Assembly (NCBI RefSeq): GCF_008831285.2
Contig: NC_045146.1
Coordinates: 8,940,972 to 9,004,971, forward strand
Source of the DNA: Nymphaea colorata
Lineage: Eukaryota; Streptophyta; Magnoliopsida; Nymphaeales; Nymphaeaceae
Direction of reading: 5' to 3'
DNA: 64,000 nucleotides
The notes under the pieces were generated by a model. It ran no database searches. It was not told the origin of the DNA and worked only from the letters and a program-made list of their open reading frames with translations. The translations under genes were made by a program, and so were the position numbers. Every line of letters starts with the position of its first letter. The first letter of the stretch is position 1. Below, in pieces: positions 12,890-27,180 of the stretch.

Positions 12890-13860
12890 ATTTAACTCCT
12901 CCGCAAGAAGAGTTTGAATTGAGCTTTCAAAAGTGATTTCAAATGTAAGAGCCCACCATAGAAAAATAGGGTCAAACCTACCATATTTAGGCACTTGATA
13001 CCTAAAGCAGGATCACCTGCTATCATTCCAAATGACCATTTTACCCTAGAGTATCAAAAGCTCTGACAAAGCCTTGACAAGGATTTAGAGAAACTCAAAT
13101 AGGGTAATTGTTAGCTTAATAAGTCAGTTAAAATCAACTCACTACCCTTTTTCACTAGTTTAAGTCAGCACTTTGAAATCGAAAGCTATAATTTTTCATT
13201 CAACGGTACATCCTTAAGCCCAACTAAGTTTAGGATAGGCTTACCTTAGTGGGAAATAGTAGTATTTCACTTACTTTGAGTTACAAAACCTAAATTTCAG
13301 TTCTAAACTAAGTTGTTGGTTTCCATTGGGCCTCTCTCTCTCCTATTTAGTAGGGACTGAGCTGAATTTCAATTTAACTAGGTTGAGTTGGTTTGAACTG
13401 AGATATGATCAAGTTCATCATGTTTCAATCTATATTCCTTAGTTTGGTATATGATCATTCATCCCAGTGGTGAGTTCAATCCAGTTATGAAGGTCTTAAA
13501 GTCTACACTCTCTCCTGATTTTCAAGGGGCCAAGCTAAATTTGACCTCAGCCCAACGGAGTAAGCTGAAACCGAGCTAGGATCATGCTCATCAAATTTGG
13601 ACCTCTCTTCTCAAAGTTCAGTTTGAGTTTATGTTTCTTGATTTGAGTTGAATTCAGTTTTGAAAGTCTAGAAACCCACTCTTTCCTTGTTTTTCAATGG
13701 TCTAAAGTAAATTTGAAGTCAACCTAATGTCGTGAGCTAAAACTGAACTAGGATCTTGTTCATGGATTGAGTTCATTCATTTCGGTTTGAGTTCAATTCA
13801 GTTCTCAAGATCAATAAAGCCTAGAGGCGAGGTCTCAATCATGCTTGGCCTAGGATTGTA
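12890..13860 (+). repeat. Dispersed degenerate repeat family, copy 2
   Basis: It contains AAATGACCATTTTACCCT at about 13030 and the same GAGTTCAATCCAG/TTGAGTTGG-style words as the copies near 1 kb and 22.6 kb. No reading frame survives. Confidence 0.5.
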
Positions 13861-16550
13861 TACATCATGTTAGTTTAGGACCATATATGCATAGATTAAT
13901 GATGAGTTTTTTTCTGTTCATAGGTCGTGTTTGTTATAATTCATTTAGATTTTAAACAAGCATCTTTTAAAAATCAGGGCATGTTTGGTCTTCATGCACT
14001 TTAGTTCTTGGTTTGACTACCTCTGATAAAGGTGTCATAAATAGTTAAACATTGTATCAACATGTCAGTTCCCATCTCTCAGACTCTCTCATGAAATAAG
14101 GGAGGCAAGTACAAGTAATGCCTTTCCCATTTTCAAACCGCTGCATTCAAGATTGAAAGTTTTTGCACATAAACACCTAGCAAATATTGTAATGCTACTT
14201 TTGTTCTTCATCATTGGTCCTTTTTCATGAGTGGTAACTCAACATATTGCAAAAGATTTCATAAATATAGTTATATGTACAAGTTTATGCATTTTTAATT
14301 TGATGTTTCTTAAAAGTTGTGACAGGGGGCTAGTCTAATTTCGCATTGAAGTGTTTGTCTTTTCTCATTATAGCGTTGTCTTCTTCTTTTATACATTTAA
14401 TGACAAGTTATTCAAATAAATCTTTTTCAAATTTATAATTTTCTAATAGAAGCTACGCGTGATAAAAGCTGAAAGAAATGTAAACTCACAATATCAACAT
14501 GATATGATTGTGATTATATTGTCTAATAATCCAAAAACATATGTAGCAAGAGAAAGTTGGGAAGTACAAATAGGGTGAAGTATTGCATTAACTAAAACTT
14601 GAGTTGGGAGTATGTCATTTGGACATTGGCTGCAACATTGAAAATATGTGTTGTTACATTTGCTTTAGTAATTTACAAATATCTAATATGTGACATACTT
14701 ATACAGAAGTTATATTGAGTTCTTCTCAAATTTGGAGAAAAATGTCAAGTCACTCTCTCCTGTAGTTTGTTACTTTTAAAACTTTCCTTAGTGCCCCTTT
14801 TGATGGATAGACTTTTGATACTGGTTGTCTTAGTGTTTTGGTTATATTGTTTTCTTATAACAGGCAAAATTTATGCAACATAGCTACTGCTATGTAGGAA
14901 GTTGTAACAAGGTTCAACAAACTTTTTTTCTTGGGCTTATTATTACAAGTTGCACCATCATTGCTACGAGAACCACATTTTCCATAAATATTAGGATACT
15001 TTTTGGAAGTTAGCCTTCTTGCATCTTTTGAAATTGGGCTGCAACAATTATTTTTTCTAGATAACTAAAATGTGATTTTTGTTATATAAAAATCAACTTT
15101 ATCATTTTTTGAGAGTTTTCATTGTAAAGAAAACTTAGGTTATTGCATGAGATATGCTACCTCCCTCAAACAAAATTAACATTGTAATATCAAGGAACCT
15201 TGAACATAATAGCTTATGCATTCTGAGAAGAAGAATTTTGTAATAGCAACATTTGTTTATGATCACAATCTATGGTATGCATCATCTTGTTATTACTGCC
15301 CTAGAAATATCTTCCATTTACATAAGCAAATTGTTAGAGAATTTGTGGCATTTTGTGTCAATTCATGCTTATTGTTTTTCTCTTAGACTTGGACTTTCAT
15401 TGTGATACTCTAGCTTCTCATTTGCACATTTATGTATGAAAATAAAAAATGCTGCCAATGCATTATCAAACTTGTAGTAGAAACATCTTATATATGCAAT
15501 CTATCTCTAGTACTCGATTAAGAGACTTTAATTTAGTAACTTAAGTAAATTTTATCATTAAAGAACAAGATCAAAGACTGGTCCTCCTCTAGAACTAGAG
15601 CTATATAACATACATATTTGACATCAATTACTCATGCATCCAAATTTACAGGATAACATCTTCCAAGATCGAACAACCCTCAAATTGACTATAACTATCC
15701 ATTTATTCCAAATCAAATTGTTGATTGTAAAAGTATTTGCCCCACAACATGCAAGAGCTAGAATAGAAGACATGAAATGGGTAAAAAATCATCAATATTG
15801 TTCCATGTTGTTGGAAGGGGAAATCATAAAATTGAACATAACTTTGAAAAGTAATCTCTGTTTGTCTTGACCAAGCTAAACATAACCTGAAATTACAAAA
15901 GTGATGAAGTTTGTATGGAACAATGTCTTCTAAACTAGTTAGACCAGTCATTCTAAATTTGGGACATACCTAGCCAGTTAACTCAATGCCTTATTGATGT
16001 TGAAACTATATCTTCCAATTTTCGTCACACCCTTTCTCTCCTTTTTAGTTCTTTTATCATGGTTTGGCCCATCACTATGTCAATTTTGTTCTGCTCCTCT
16101 AGTAGGCCTTCCATCTTCCATGCTACCCCATGTAGCATGCACTCATCTACACATATACATACTTATCGGCCCTTCATAGAAGATCTTCTACCTATTTCAC
16201 CGACATATGAGGAGGCACTACTAGCAGCCACTCATGCTGTTAGATAGCACTCAATGCAAGGAGATCATCCTCTACCATGCAGGGGGCATAACCTTCCTAC
16301 AATCCTTAAACCTATTGGTCACAAATGCCACAAGAAGTATTGTGTGAAGGCTCCACGTCTTGGTTATGTGCCAAATAACTGTTTGTAACCTCTGGTGGAC
16401 ACATTGTCCAATCTTAGGGTTGTGACTCATAGGTAGGCTTGTAACAGATATACCCTTTTAATACTGGTTTTGCATTTAAGGCCGAATTTATGAGAATCGA
16501 AACGATCTCATTTGTCATCTCATGACGTCAGCTTTTCCCACCTTCCATGC
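13861..16550. other. Eroded intergenic DNA, possible retroelement remains
   Basis: AT-rich sequence with no supported gene. The last part (about 16080-16550) lies downstream of the gypsy pol remnant on the minus strand. It shares short phrases (GATCATCCTCTAC) with 25.3 kb, so both may be parts of related retroelements. I could not recognise gag or LTR ends. Confidence 0.4.
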
Positions 16551-16559
16551 ACCATAAGC

Positions 16560-18840
16560 ATTTGTTTGACCAAAGTTTCAACCTTCTTCACATTCTAGTA
16601 TGAAGGATCTATTGGGGATGATCGGTTCCTCTTTCAACTCAACTACCTCATCATGGTTTCAAGAAAGAAATTTAGGTGACTTATATGAAAAATTAGATGA
16701 ATAAGGGCTGGTGGAAGAATAATTGTGTAAGTTCTCATACCATATTTTTTATTAATTTGATAAAGGCCATAATATTTGGCTAATAACTTTGAATAGAGAT
16801 GGAAAAAGAGTGTTTTCTACTTTTTAGGTAGGTGCCTCAAGAATACCCAATCCCTTATCTCAAAATCATGATCCTTTATACCCTTATTATTTATTTATCT
16901 CATTCTTTTTTAGACTAAAATGATGTTTGTTTGAGGATCTAATGTATGTCATCTCAATCATTAGGTTTTTTGTGAAACTTGGTTTCTATAGTTGTGCCAA
17001 TTTCTTAGGCTACTATGATTGGTGGTGGATACCCATACGTAACTTCAAATGGGGCCATCTAAGTAGTAGAACGTATATTGGTATTATATAACCACTTAAC
17101 CCAAGAAAGATATTGGGTTCAAGTAGTAGGTCATTGCTAGGAATGCAATGGAGGTAGGCTTCAGTAGTTCATTAATAATTTCTATTTGTTGATTTTCCAG
17201 TGGATGGTTTGGTGAACTAAAATTAAGCTTGATGCATGCATACTTTAGGTATTCTCTCCAGAATTCACTCAAGAAAATAATATCTCGAAAATATGCAATA
17301 GACTAGGCATCCCATGTAAGGTTGCCATATTTTCTTGAGAAGGTTGAACAAAAATGGAGCTTGAGTAGCATCTTGTAAATGCTACAAAATGATTTTATTT
17401 GTTGAAATGATCCACCCATCACTATGATGGTATCATTGTTGTCTAATTTTGGCAAGACATTTATAATGCCTACAGTCATATCTCACCAAGGGGATAGTGT
17501 GATAAGCAAGGGCATAAGATGGATTGGGGGTTTGATTGCTTGATACCTTTGTTTTTAGTAGGTAGGATACTCCATTGCTTATTGCTAATTGACTTCTTCA
17601 TTCTCTTTTAATAGAGGTGCTCCCTCACCCTATATAGGGTTTTGTGCACTACCCCATGTTCAACTGTAGTAGAACAAAAGTGGTGCAGTATCTTTAAGAT
17701 CGGAGAGGTGTCCCTAAGATTTTATACTATAGAATTTAGTTCTTAAAGTATCGTTAGGCAAGAAGGGGGGGTCATGGATTAGGGACTTCATTGGGGCTTT
17801 TAGTCTTTCATCAATGCTCTGGTGTATCATGACTTGAGTCCAAATCTCATAGTGGAGACTAATAGGTTAACCAATTCCTGTCTAGATAATAAGTTGTGGC
17901 ATCTTTTTTTAGAATCTTATTTGTGATGCTCAAAATGATATCCCAAGAGAGCCATTATTGTTGATTCAAGGTAGTCACGTATTGATCAACAAGTACTTGA
18001 GCCTACGTAGTTAGTTAGAAACATAGACTGCTTTCCAAGCAAATAAGTTCATCACGTCTCTATAGTAATGACCGATCCCAACAACCCTTTATCATACACA
18101 CATAGTGGCTTTATCGAAGCATTGAATGCCTTTCTCATAAAGGCAATAAGGTTTCGATGTTGTGTCCACACTACCCAATGCTATTATATCATGCATCCAT
18201 CTTAACAACAAAGGGTCATGTGAAATCTGAGAGTGCTAACACTGTGATGTTAATCATCCCCTCCTAAAGCATCTCAAATGCAACAAAGGACTTATTAGTC
18301 CATGCATGACTCCCTTTCCAACATACTCAGCAAGGGTGAGCAATGTACCATATCATTGAAGGAACTTCATATGGTAGCCAGTTAGGTTAAAAAATCCTCT
18401 CATGCCCTTGAGGTGACAAGGTAGGGGGGTCATGCCTACATTAATTGAAGCTTATATGGGTTAGCTAGCACCACATCAATTACCAACGTGACCCAAATAG
18501 ATAACCTCATGATATCCAAAACTGCATTTAACTAACTATTTGGCATACAATTTATGCTTGCGTAACATACTCAACATTGTGTTGAGGTGTATCATAGATT
18601 CTTCAATTGTATAGTTGTATATGAGGATATCATTAGAAAATACTACAATAAAGCTATCACAAAATGACATTTTATGAAAAGCTCATAATCACACTATGAT
18701 GTCATCCAAATAGTGCTTATTAATATTACTTTATTTCATTCTAACCTAATGATACCTTACTCTAAGATCTAATCTAGAATGATATGTAACATTTGTGACT
18801 TATCAAGTAACTCAAAGTAATCACCCAAAACTTTTAAATT
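16560..18840 (-). mobile_element. Degenerate Ty3/gypsy retrotransposon, pol region
   Basis: Read on the minus strand, translated blocks fall in gypsy pol order despite many stops and frameshifts. Reverse transcriptase (about 18835-18540) shows RLDLRVRYH and then VVFSNDILIY, where FSND stands at the usual YxDD/FxDD catalytic box. Next come YLGHV (about 18500), GMRGFFNLTGY (about 18400) and RNase H traces (SMFLTN, then RRLKYLL and LGYHFE; 18200-17880). Integrase follows (about 17480-17000) with DMTVGIINVLPK, FRDIIFLSEFWRE, IEIINELL and MAPFEVTYGYPPP. The domain after integrase (about 16960-16680) shows DWVFLRHLP and LLAKYYGLYQI. RT before RNase H before integrase is the gypsy arrangement. LTRs, gag and protease were not identified. 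It is non-functional. Confidence 0.9.
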
Positions 18841-18899
18841 TCTATATTTAGCATTTTTCGAACATTGCATCATAACTTTACAACAACCTTCAAGGATTT

Positions 18900-19640
18900 T
18901 TGGCTTCCAGCACTTTAATTTCTCGTAATTATGATCAATTTCTTCTTTTATTTGACTGTCAACAATATGTAGGACTTATTTAGATCTAATTTCAGACTTT
19001 CGACACAAAGGCCAATCTCAATCTAGACTTGTTCTGTAATTCAAACTGGAATCCGGTTCAAAAACTCATACAAAAGCCTAAAACAAATCCCAAGGTCCAA
19101 ATCTAGATACAAAATCCAGCCCTAGATAAAAAAAAAAGCCCTAGATTCAAAACTATATCCAAATACTAGCCCAGATGCAAAATAGATCCCCAGATTCAAA
19201 GTTTCAAACCACATACAAAATGGATGTATATACAAATCTAAATTCTAAAACTGGATCCACATCGAAAATTTAGATCTAGACCTTGATTCACATCTCAATT
19301 TTGGACTCATTTGATCCCAATTTGTGCCTTTATATCAATTCAGACCTGATCCGAACCCAAGATCCAAAGTCTAGATATCCTAGTTTGTGTCCAAATTCTT
19401 GATCAAGATCCAAATTTAGATCCAATTCCATGATTTTACTTTAATTTAGATCCAAATATAATATTTAGAAACAAATATGAGTTTTAGATCAAAATTCAAG
19501 ATCGAAATCCAAATATATTATTTTTTATCCATTTTAAGCTTTTGATCCAGCTCCAAATCTGAGAGCTGGATCCATTTTTAGATCCCAGTACAAGTCACAG
19601 ATCATTCCCAGTCCAAGTATCGAGGCATTATGACCATTTC
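18900..19640. repeat. Degenerate ATCCAAATCTAGAT-type repeats
   Basis: Dozens of diverged words built from GATCCAAATCTAGATCC and their complements lie in loose tandem. The same vocabulary recurs near 5100-5400, 47-49 kb and 52.4-52.6 kb. There is no coding potential. Confidence 0.6.
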
Positions 19641-20560
19641 CCAAATACCAATAATTTTTAATTCAAGATTTCCAAAATAGCCTTTGATTTTAATTTCTCT
19701 CATTTGATGGGTAAATCCATCATTTTTTCAAGTCTTTCAATTCTCTCTCTCCTCTTTGAGAATCCTTCTTCTCTTTCTTTCTCTGTTTTTTTTCTTGTTC
19801 AAATTTTCTTGTTTGGCTCTCCTAATCTTCAACTTCAAACCTTCATTTCCAACAAGAGGAGACCTTGGAGGAGTTTGTGATGGACTCTTGGGGAGCATCT
19901 CCAACCAGTTAAAGGCACCATCAAGGAGTTCTCTTTACCCTGAAGAGCTAAGCAGCCGCCTTTACATCAATTTTTTTTTTTAAGGTAGTTATAACTTTTT
20001 TTCTACCATTTTTTGTCTCTTTTCTTCATAACAAGCCGATGAATGTTTAGAGTCTCTTCGGAGCTAGGGAATCTTCTTGAAGCTCCAAAAAGCATGACCA
20101 AGGCAAACATTTTCCTCAAGATCTTTTACCCTCTCTTTTTAACTTATCTTTTTATCATTTTAACTAGCTTCTTCATTTCTTTTCACTCGTTTATCATTTT
20201 TAAACTTGTTTTTTTTTTCTCATTTTAACTTTTCTCTCTTTCATTTTAACTTCTTTTCTTCTCATTATTTACTCTTCTCATTTTCATTTTAATGTTTATT
20301 TCTCTCATTCTTAACTTTCCTCTATTATTTTAATTTTCTCATCTTTACTTCTTTTTTCTTATTTTATTCCTCTTCTCATTTCTCTCTCATTTAGTTATTT
20401 CTCTTTCAAATGTCTCTCTTTTTCTCTCATTTTTTTTATCTTTATTGCTCTCTATGAATTTTCATTTTTTTTTCTCTTTCTCTTAATTGTTGCCCTCTCA
20501 TCATATATCTATCTTTTCATTTATCTATCTGATTCTCTATTTTGATGGCTTGATTGTATG
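19641..20560. repeat. Pyrimidine-rich low-complexity tract
   Basis: The + strand is dominated by T and C (TCTCATTTTAACTTCTT-like words). Frames at 19756-20228 are low-complexity Phe/Leu/Ser strings and are not genes. Confidence 0.6.
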
Positions 20561-22090
20561 TGAATGTGTATCATGAGGACTGGGATGAATCATTTTTCTA
20601 TTTTTGTCATTTTTGAAGTTGAGACATGTCCAACCCGAGAAACACCCAAACACGCTTGATGTACATTTTGATTTGCATTGAGCATGTCATTTTTCATTTT
20701 TCGAATTGCAAGTTCATCTTTCATATTTTTCTCAATTATTCTACTAGCATTCCATTGGCCCACCTATATTTTCAATACACCATTGAGTGACTCTCTAGAT
20801 GAAATCTTAACTATACCAATTTTCATCAAATTTTTCTTTTCCCTTGCTTCATAGATGTATGTTATGGTAGGAATGATTTATTTATTTTTTTTGTTAAGCA
20901 TACTAATTTTATGTAATCATGTATACACAATCACTTATGGGAATCACAAATGCTCACAAACATATATCTAAGAAGCTTAAGTAAGACTTGATCAAGTCCT
21001 AATGAGGTGATAATCGAATTAATTTAAAATCTTGAAACTTACTTAAGATTCAAGAGAAACACCCCTATAAATTACAATATTTATTGTTTTAAATATCAAA
21101 TATTTATTTTTTTCAGCATATTATTTTGATGTTTTCAATATTCCAAAATTTCTTTCTTTGGCCGTATGATGAACAAGAACTATGGTCATCGTCCATCTAT
21201 TTTGATATCTTATTTTCAAACAAAACTTAGAAAACTTACTTTTGCAATGCATGACAAGTTAAAGTCACGTTTTACAAAATAAGTAAATTATAAGTATGCT
21301 TCTAATCATATTTTCTCAATTTAGTTGAAAAGATCAATTTTCAAAACTATATTAAAATATAAGTTATCTTTTAATTGAGTTCTAGTGACATTATTTGAAG
21401 AACTCAAATGATCTTACAAGTGTCTCTTCTAAACAATTTGTTTCTTATACTATTTGGCTATTCCAACAATTCAATTTCAAGTTTCTAAAGTTACTAATTA
21501 TTAAGGGTTTGTTAACCCTTAAGATCATAGTTTTAGACATGTGGACACCATTATTTTTTAAAAAATCCAAACTATATTTTAATCATCTCAAAATTAGTCT
21601 CGATATTCTTAAAAAAAATTATTTAGACTTGAACACACATGCATATAGAAATTTGGATAACATTTCAAATATCTGAATCTATAAAGCGAGAGGCTGGTTC
21701 TTGGTCAGGTTAAACCTAACAAAGGCATTTTGAATGGCTGAACCTCGTGCCGACGAGCGAGTCATTTTCTCTCTCATTTCAAAATAAAACCTCATTTTTC
21801 TGAAGCACTCCAAAAACCAAAATAAATTTTGGAGATGCAAACACTCAATAATAACTAGAATGGGTACTTGTTTTTTTATTGTCACCTCTTTTAATGCCCA
21901 GTACTCCACATAAAATCTCCACTTGTCATCCTTCTTTTTTCAAGCATAGGTGAAGAGAAGGGGTTGGAAGTATGTCAGATGGTCATAGAATTCAACTTCT
22001 CAATCATAAGCTTATCTTTTCAACTTTCTAATGTATAGGTGGCTTCAAATTGACTAGATGAATATCCTCTACCAATCCAATGCTCCGGTC
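20561..22090. other. Intergenic, no gene seen
   Basis: AT-rich. The frame at 21395-21676 has no recognisable motif and no neighbouring gene features. Confidence 0.5.
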
Positions 22091-23660
22091 TCCCTGGCAC
22101 AAGTAGGAATAAGCAATGCTAGGGTGCACTAGTTTTTATTAAGGCTAGGCCTAGTCTGGTGTTGATTGAGCTAATCCTTAGCCAAGCTGATCAAGTAGAC
22201 TTGATCAAGGTCAAGAGAGCTAAACTGGGTTCAACTAGTTAGGACTTGGCTAGCTGAGTCTGGACTAGATGAGCTAGGACTTTGACTCAGATGAACTAGG
22301 TTCAAGGCAAGTGTGCTGAGCTAGGTTTAATTGAGGTTTCGCAAACTTGGATTAGGCTCAAGCTGGTTTTACTAGCATTTGACCAAGTCTGGATAGGCTT
22401 GACCCTAGGCAAGGGGACATGCCCTGGATCTAGATTTGGATTGGGATGAGCGAGGTGGGCTTAGTTGACCAGGCTTGGTCTGAGGTAGGTTGGGTTTCAT
22501 ACATATCTCCCATATGTATGCTAGACATGGATTCATTAAGCTCGAAATTTAAAAAAGTATGAAAGTATGTCATTATGTTCAAAGACCAAAGTGCCCTTGG
22601 ATGTCTCACGTAAAATGACCATTTTTCCCTTCATGGTCACATCCAAAATTCTAAGGAATTGGGAGGTACAAGCTATGACATGTCAAAGGCTACATGAAAA
22701 TATTCCTGTCTAGAATTTTATGAGTAAATCTTCTTGTTTCATTTGAACATTGAGTTTTTAAAAATTGACATGTCTATTTTTAGAAAAAGGCACGTGTAGC
22801 AACTAAAGTGAGCTACAAATTGAAAATTCTTGTACTCTATATAGGGTTTTCCTCAATTGAGTTGAGAGAACCAAGATTAGAGCCAGCCTATCATGATGAG
22901 CTAAGGAATATAACAATTCTGATGTGAAGCAAGCTAGAAATTAGCTGCAATGAACACTCTGTGTGTCACTAGTGGAGTGATTGAGCCGAATGTGAGATGA
23001 GTGATAAATTTGCCTACTTTTTGAAGCATTTGAACTTGACCTGATCTGAGGATAGGCTAAATAGACCTAAACAAATGTGATGGTAAATATAATTTGGACT
23101 AACTATGCCTAATTGAGCTAGAACTAAAATTAGAGTTTTACTGAATGTAATGAGTTTGTCCTGATTACTAGGTTTTACTGCTGACTTACTTTGAAGGTTG
23201 AACTTCATGAGACATTAAGAGTGAATTTCTTGAGTTAAAATAAGTTAGGTTTGAGCTTGGTTGAGAAACTAACTGTTAAATTGAACTAAAACTAGATACT
23301 TTCTCATAAATTAGGTAATTTTGGCTCAATTTTGACTGATCCAAGCTAAAACTGACTGAGAGAGGTTGAAATCTAAGATCCACTAAAGCTAAACAAATTT
23401 ATTTGAGATGAACTTAGTTTGCTTTTGGTTTGAAGTATACTTGCACAATTGACCTTAAGCAAGCTCATTTCATATGAAATGAAGTGCTTTTAGCCTAATT
23501 AAATTAGATTGAGTACCTATAAATTGGGGTTGTTATCTCTAGTATTCATATTTTACCTAGAAAATGACTAATTCTAGGAGAATTAAGTTCAATGGAGCAG
23601 TTTTTAGGGTTTTTCTAGAGTTTCACTAATAAATGATGGCAGAATGGTAAAAATAGACTA
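22091..23660 (+). repeat. Dispersed degenerate repeat family, copy 3
   Basis: It contains AAATGACCATTTTTCCCTT at about 22613, preceded by a long run of TGAGCTAGG/GACTTGGCTAG-style words (22120-22500). It resembles the copies near 1 kb and 13 kb. No surviving frame. Confidence 0.55.
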
Positions 23661-26039
23661 GGTTAATTCCAATAAATGGATGGCCTAATTAGCTTCTAAG
23701 TATTCTTAGAACTAAACTAAATGGTATGAAGGAACAACAACTGAAAAAAAAATGGAAAAACCTTTGGAAAACAGTTTGAAAATGGTTTCAAAATAGTTCG
23801 AAAGCCTATTGAAAGCAAAGAAGCCGTTGTAATGGTATGGTAGGAGACCTCTAGGACTTTTTTGAAGGTGCTTCATTCTCATGATGCTCTTTTACCTCAT
23901 TCTCATTAGTTTCCTCATCTTTAACTTGTATACTTGTATACATGAAGGTGCTTACACTTGTGGCCCTAAGTCCCATTTTTATGACAATTAAAGAATAAGT
24001 ACTTTTTACTGTGCTCTTCTAGTTCCTGTTTGAAGACAAAATAAGTCTTGGGCAACCTTGAGGTAGAGGCATGTGACTCAACAAAAGTGCCCCCTTAGAT
24101 GCTGGTGGCTCTAGTGGCCCTTGTCCTCTATTAGGCTCTTCAAACCAGTAAGCTTATAGTCTCAACCATCTTCTCTACATGAAAACAGTCGTGCAAAGAC
24201 CGAGGGACCTAGGCCAGGAGCTCAATCAAAATCTCCTTATGTCAACTCTCAGTAAACGTCCTTATTAATGCTTCTCAGACCACTCTAACATCATACCATT
24301 AAGATCATCAAACTCACTCTTGCTAGATGGAGACCATCTGCTTCATTTTTTGAGTTTCATTTTATAGTTAGTAAAAACTAAATCCCCCAATCCAAAATAG
24401 ATAATTGTGAAGCTTTTTCATATCCATCTATGAGTGCTTGTGTTGGTACTTCGTTTTCTCCCTCTCAAAATAAAACACACATATGGATGCATAGTGCTTG
24501 GTAGGTACTCTTTTACATATAAAGTTCTTGTGCACTTTGTAACTTCACTGATGATCTCTTTTTCCTCGAACTTGGGGAACTCAAGCTACAAGAAAAGGAG
24601 GTAAATATAGTACACATGGATACCATACATATTAGAAGGATGGTCATACATATTAATGCCTATTCTCGGCATGCCTAGAACTAGTTAGAAAATTTGCTCA
24701 ACTAAGCACATTCCCCATTCAATGCTTCAACAATACAACAAAGGGGTTAAAGCATGCCAACAAAAGATATAAGTGTGTAAGATTTTTTTTTTCCAAAATC
24801 ATAATATACATGCAAAGAACCGAAGTCATAACCATTAGACACATAACTAATATCTACAATATCAAACTACAAGTTTTGTCATGCAAGTCACACCCAAAAT
24901 ACATGTAATGATGTTCTAGAGGACACTTTTCCTCCATGCAATTGTTGTATCAAATGCCATTGTGGTAATATCCCTATCAATCATTGGCCCTATTGAAAGC
25001 AAATGCCAAATAACTATGGAACTGGCCCTAGCCTGTGAGATCACAGTTTTCCCGACATTAAAACCAGCACTTCTAGTTTTGGCCTGCCCTTTTTTGCCAT
25101 TCTTGGTCTTCTACTGTGGTATTGCAAGTTGCCACATTATCTCCATGCTAACACTCTTGGCAAGCCCATCATCCCCACGTTACCTTATTTGACATGCATT
25201 CATCTGCTTCTGTGTGTGGTTGTCAGATTTTAATTTAAGGTCATGTACTTGTTTTGCATGCACCAACCACTGCATTGCTTGCAACTTGTCCATCTCTAGC
25301 ACTTGCTGGCAAGTAGCTGCTAGTGCAAAGGGATCATCCTCTACTGTGCTACGCCATAGTCTCCCAATCATCATTGGCCACGTCGACTGGAAATGCTACA
25401 TGACTAACAGCTCGACCCTTCCTATCTTGGTTTTTGCCTAAATAACTATTTGAAGCCTCTAGTTGCTGCAGTGTTTGATCATTAGTGTTTTGGCTCATGG
25501 GCAACCTATAACACTTTGCAACTAGGGCTCACCCCATTTGGCCAAGGGTGTGAGCCCCTTCCACAAAGTATCATATTGCTTGTTAGATATTTCAAAATTA
25601 AATCTGCCATCGAAACCAACTATGCCATTATAAGTTTGTGGCTGCTCTTTTGTTCCTTCTTTTAATCTCAAGACATTTAATTCAATGTTTTAATTGCTGA
25701 TTGTATTGCTTTGAAGAGGCAAAAGATACCCTTTATAGTCACCTAATTATATGACTTTGACGTGGAAAATAAGCTTATGCTTTAGGATAATGACTGTTTG
25801 GATTAGGGATGCTAGGGAGAAGCAACAAAACACATGAATAAGCAAGAGATGTGAAGGAAAGAATTAAATTTCATGTTGACACACTTGCAAAAGGTTCCTA
25901 GTTTTGTGAAACTTTCTTATTAAATGTAGTATCTTGCAAGTAGGGTTGGAAAATAGCTTTGACGGTTTACAATTAGGGTTGCCAAATTGGCCTATGAGGG
26001 TTTTGTCAATTTTTTATTGTTCTAGATTCTACCCGACCT
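23661..26039. other. Eroded intergenic DNA, possible retroelement remains
   Basis: No supported gene. The minus-strand frame at 25180-25374 includes VEDDPFALAATCQQVLEM. A weak equivalent (VEDDLLALSA) occurs near 16240, downstream of the gypsy pol remnant on the same strand. It could be part of a retroelement protein, but I cannot assign it. Confidence 0.35.
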
Positions 26040-26042
26040 CTA

Positions 26043-27180
26043 GGTAGCATTTGATTGGGGAGGGAAACACTATAGAGGAGGGGAAATGGTACGAATTTTT
26101 CCTACACATAAAAAAATGGTAAAATATTCATTGGAAATCACTTATGCACGAGCGCATTAATGGGGGACACAATCTTGTTTTACATTAGAGAAAGAAGCAA
26201 ATGGCAGGTGTAGGGACGCACAATCTTGTTCATCTCCTTCTCATTGACTTCACCGTCTTCATTGCTATCGGAAGGCCATTGATTGTGTATGTAAGGAGCA
26301 GCAAAGGAGACTGAGGTGGGGCTTAGGGTTCTGGACAGGTGGGGAGGGCGATTCCAGTACTTTCTAGGAGAGAAGAGAAGACTTCCTGATTGCAGAGGGT
26401 TTCGTGCTGGAGGAGTGGTTTGTCAGCCTTAAAGTTCAATGACTTTTACGTTGATAAGGAGGAGGAGTTTCACCATTCAGTTGCAGGTAATCCTTTTGGC
26501 CCTTCTTTATTTTTTCCCTTTTATCTTGGTTTCTATTTCTAAATTTTTTTGCATTTCACAAATGTTAATAGATTGAATTGTCCTCAAAGATTACCGTCAA
26601 TTATGTTGTAGATTGAGCTCTGCTGCCGATTTTATTATTGCTCTGGTTGTCACTAAACTAACAAAATTCTAATATATTCTCCAGTGCAATGATGGTGCTT
26701 TCATTAAAGAACATATCATGATCATTTGAATTCACTTCTTTGCAGTAGTATCCATTTTCGTGGCAGGATCAATTTACATTGTTGCTTGTTACCCACGAGT
26801 TGCCAGACGAGATGTGGAAAATGTTAGCAACCAACAAAACAAGTCTTGACAAGGGTCAGAGCTAAAAACACAAAATTTCAAACGTGTAAAAAAGTTTCAA
26901 GTGACTATTGAACAAAAATGCAATAAAAATATGCTATCGTCTTTATTTTCAAAAGTAACTGGCTTTCTGCCCTTCCCCTTACTCATCAAGCGCCCAAAAA
27001 TTTCTCAACTAGTTAATTTTCTAGTTTATCAAACAGGCCCTTGTTTTGTTTTTCTAGTTTCTCAATCATGCCTTCATTTTTTGAAGAAGATGAAGCTCCC
27101 ACCATTCCACTTTCTCGGAGACAACTTAATTTTCCATAAAGATTTCTCCTCCAAATCTGGAAGTGTAATCAAACACTGCC
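26043..27180. mobile_element. PIF/Harbinger-like TIR element, 1138 bp
   Basis: The left end GGTAGCATTTGATT and the reverse-complemented right end GGCAGTGTTTGATT match at 11 of 14 positions. CTA flanks both ends exactly (26040-26042 and 27181-27183). A 3-bp duplication with GTTTGATT-type ends is the pattern of the other PIF/Harbinger-like elements in this window. No transposase motif is seen inside. The frame at 26901-27302 runs across the right end and is not a gene. Confidence 0.6.
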
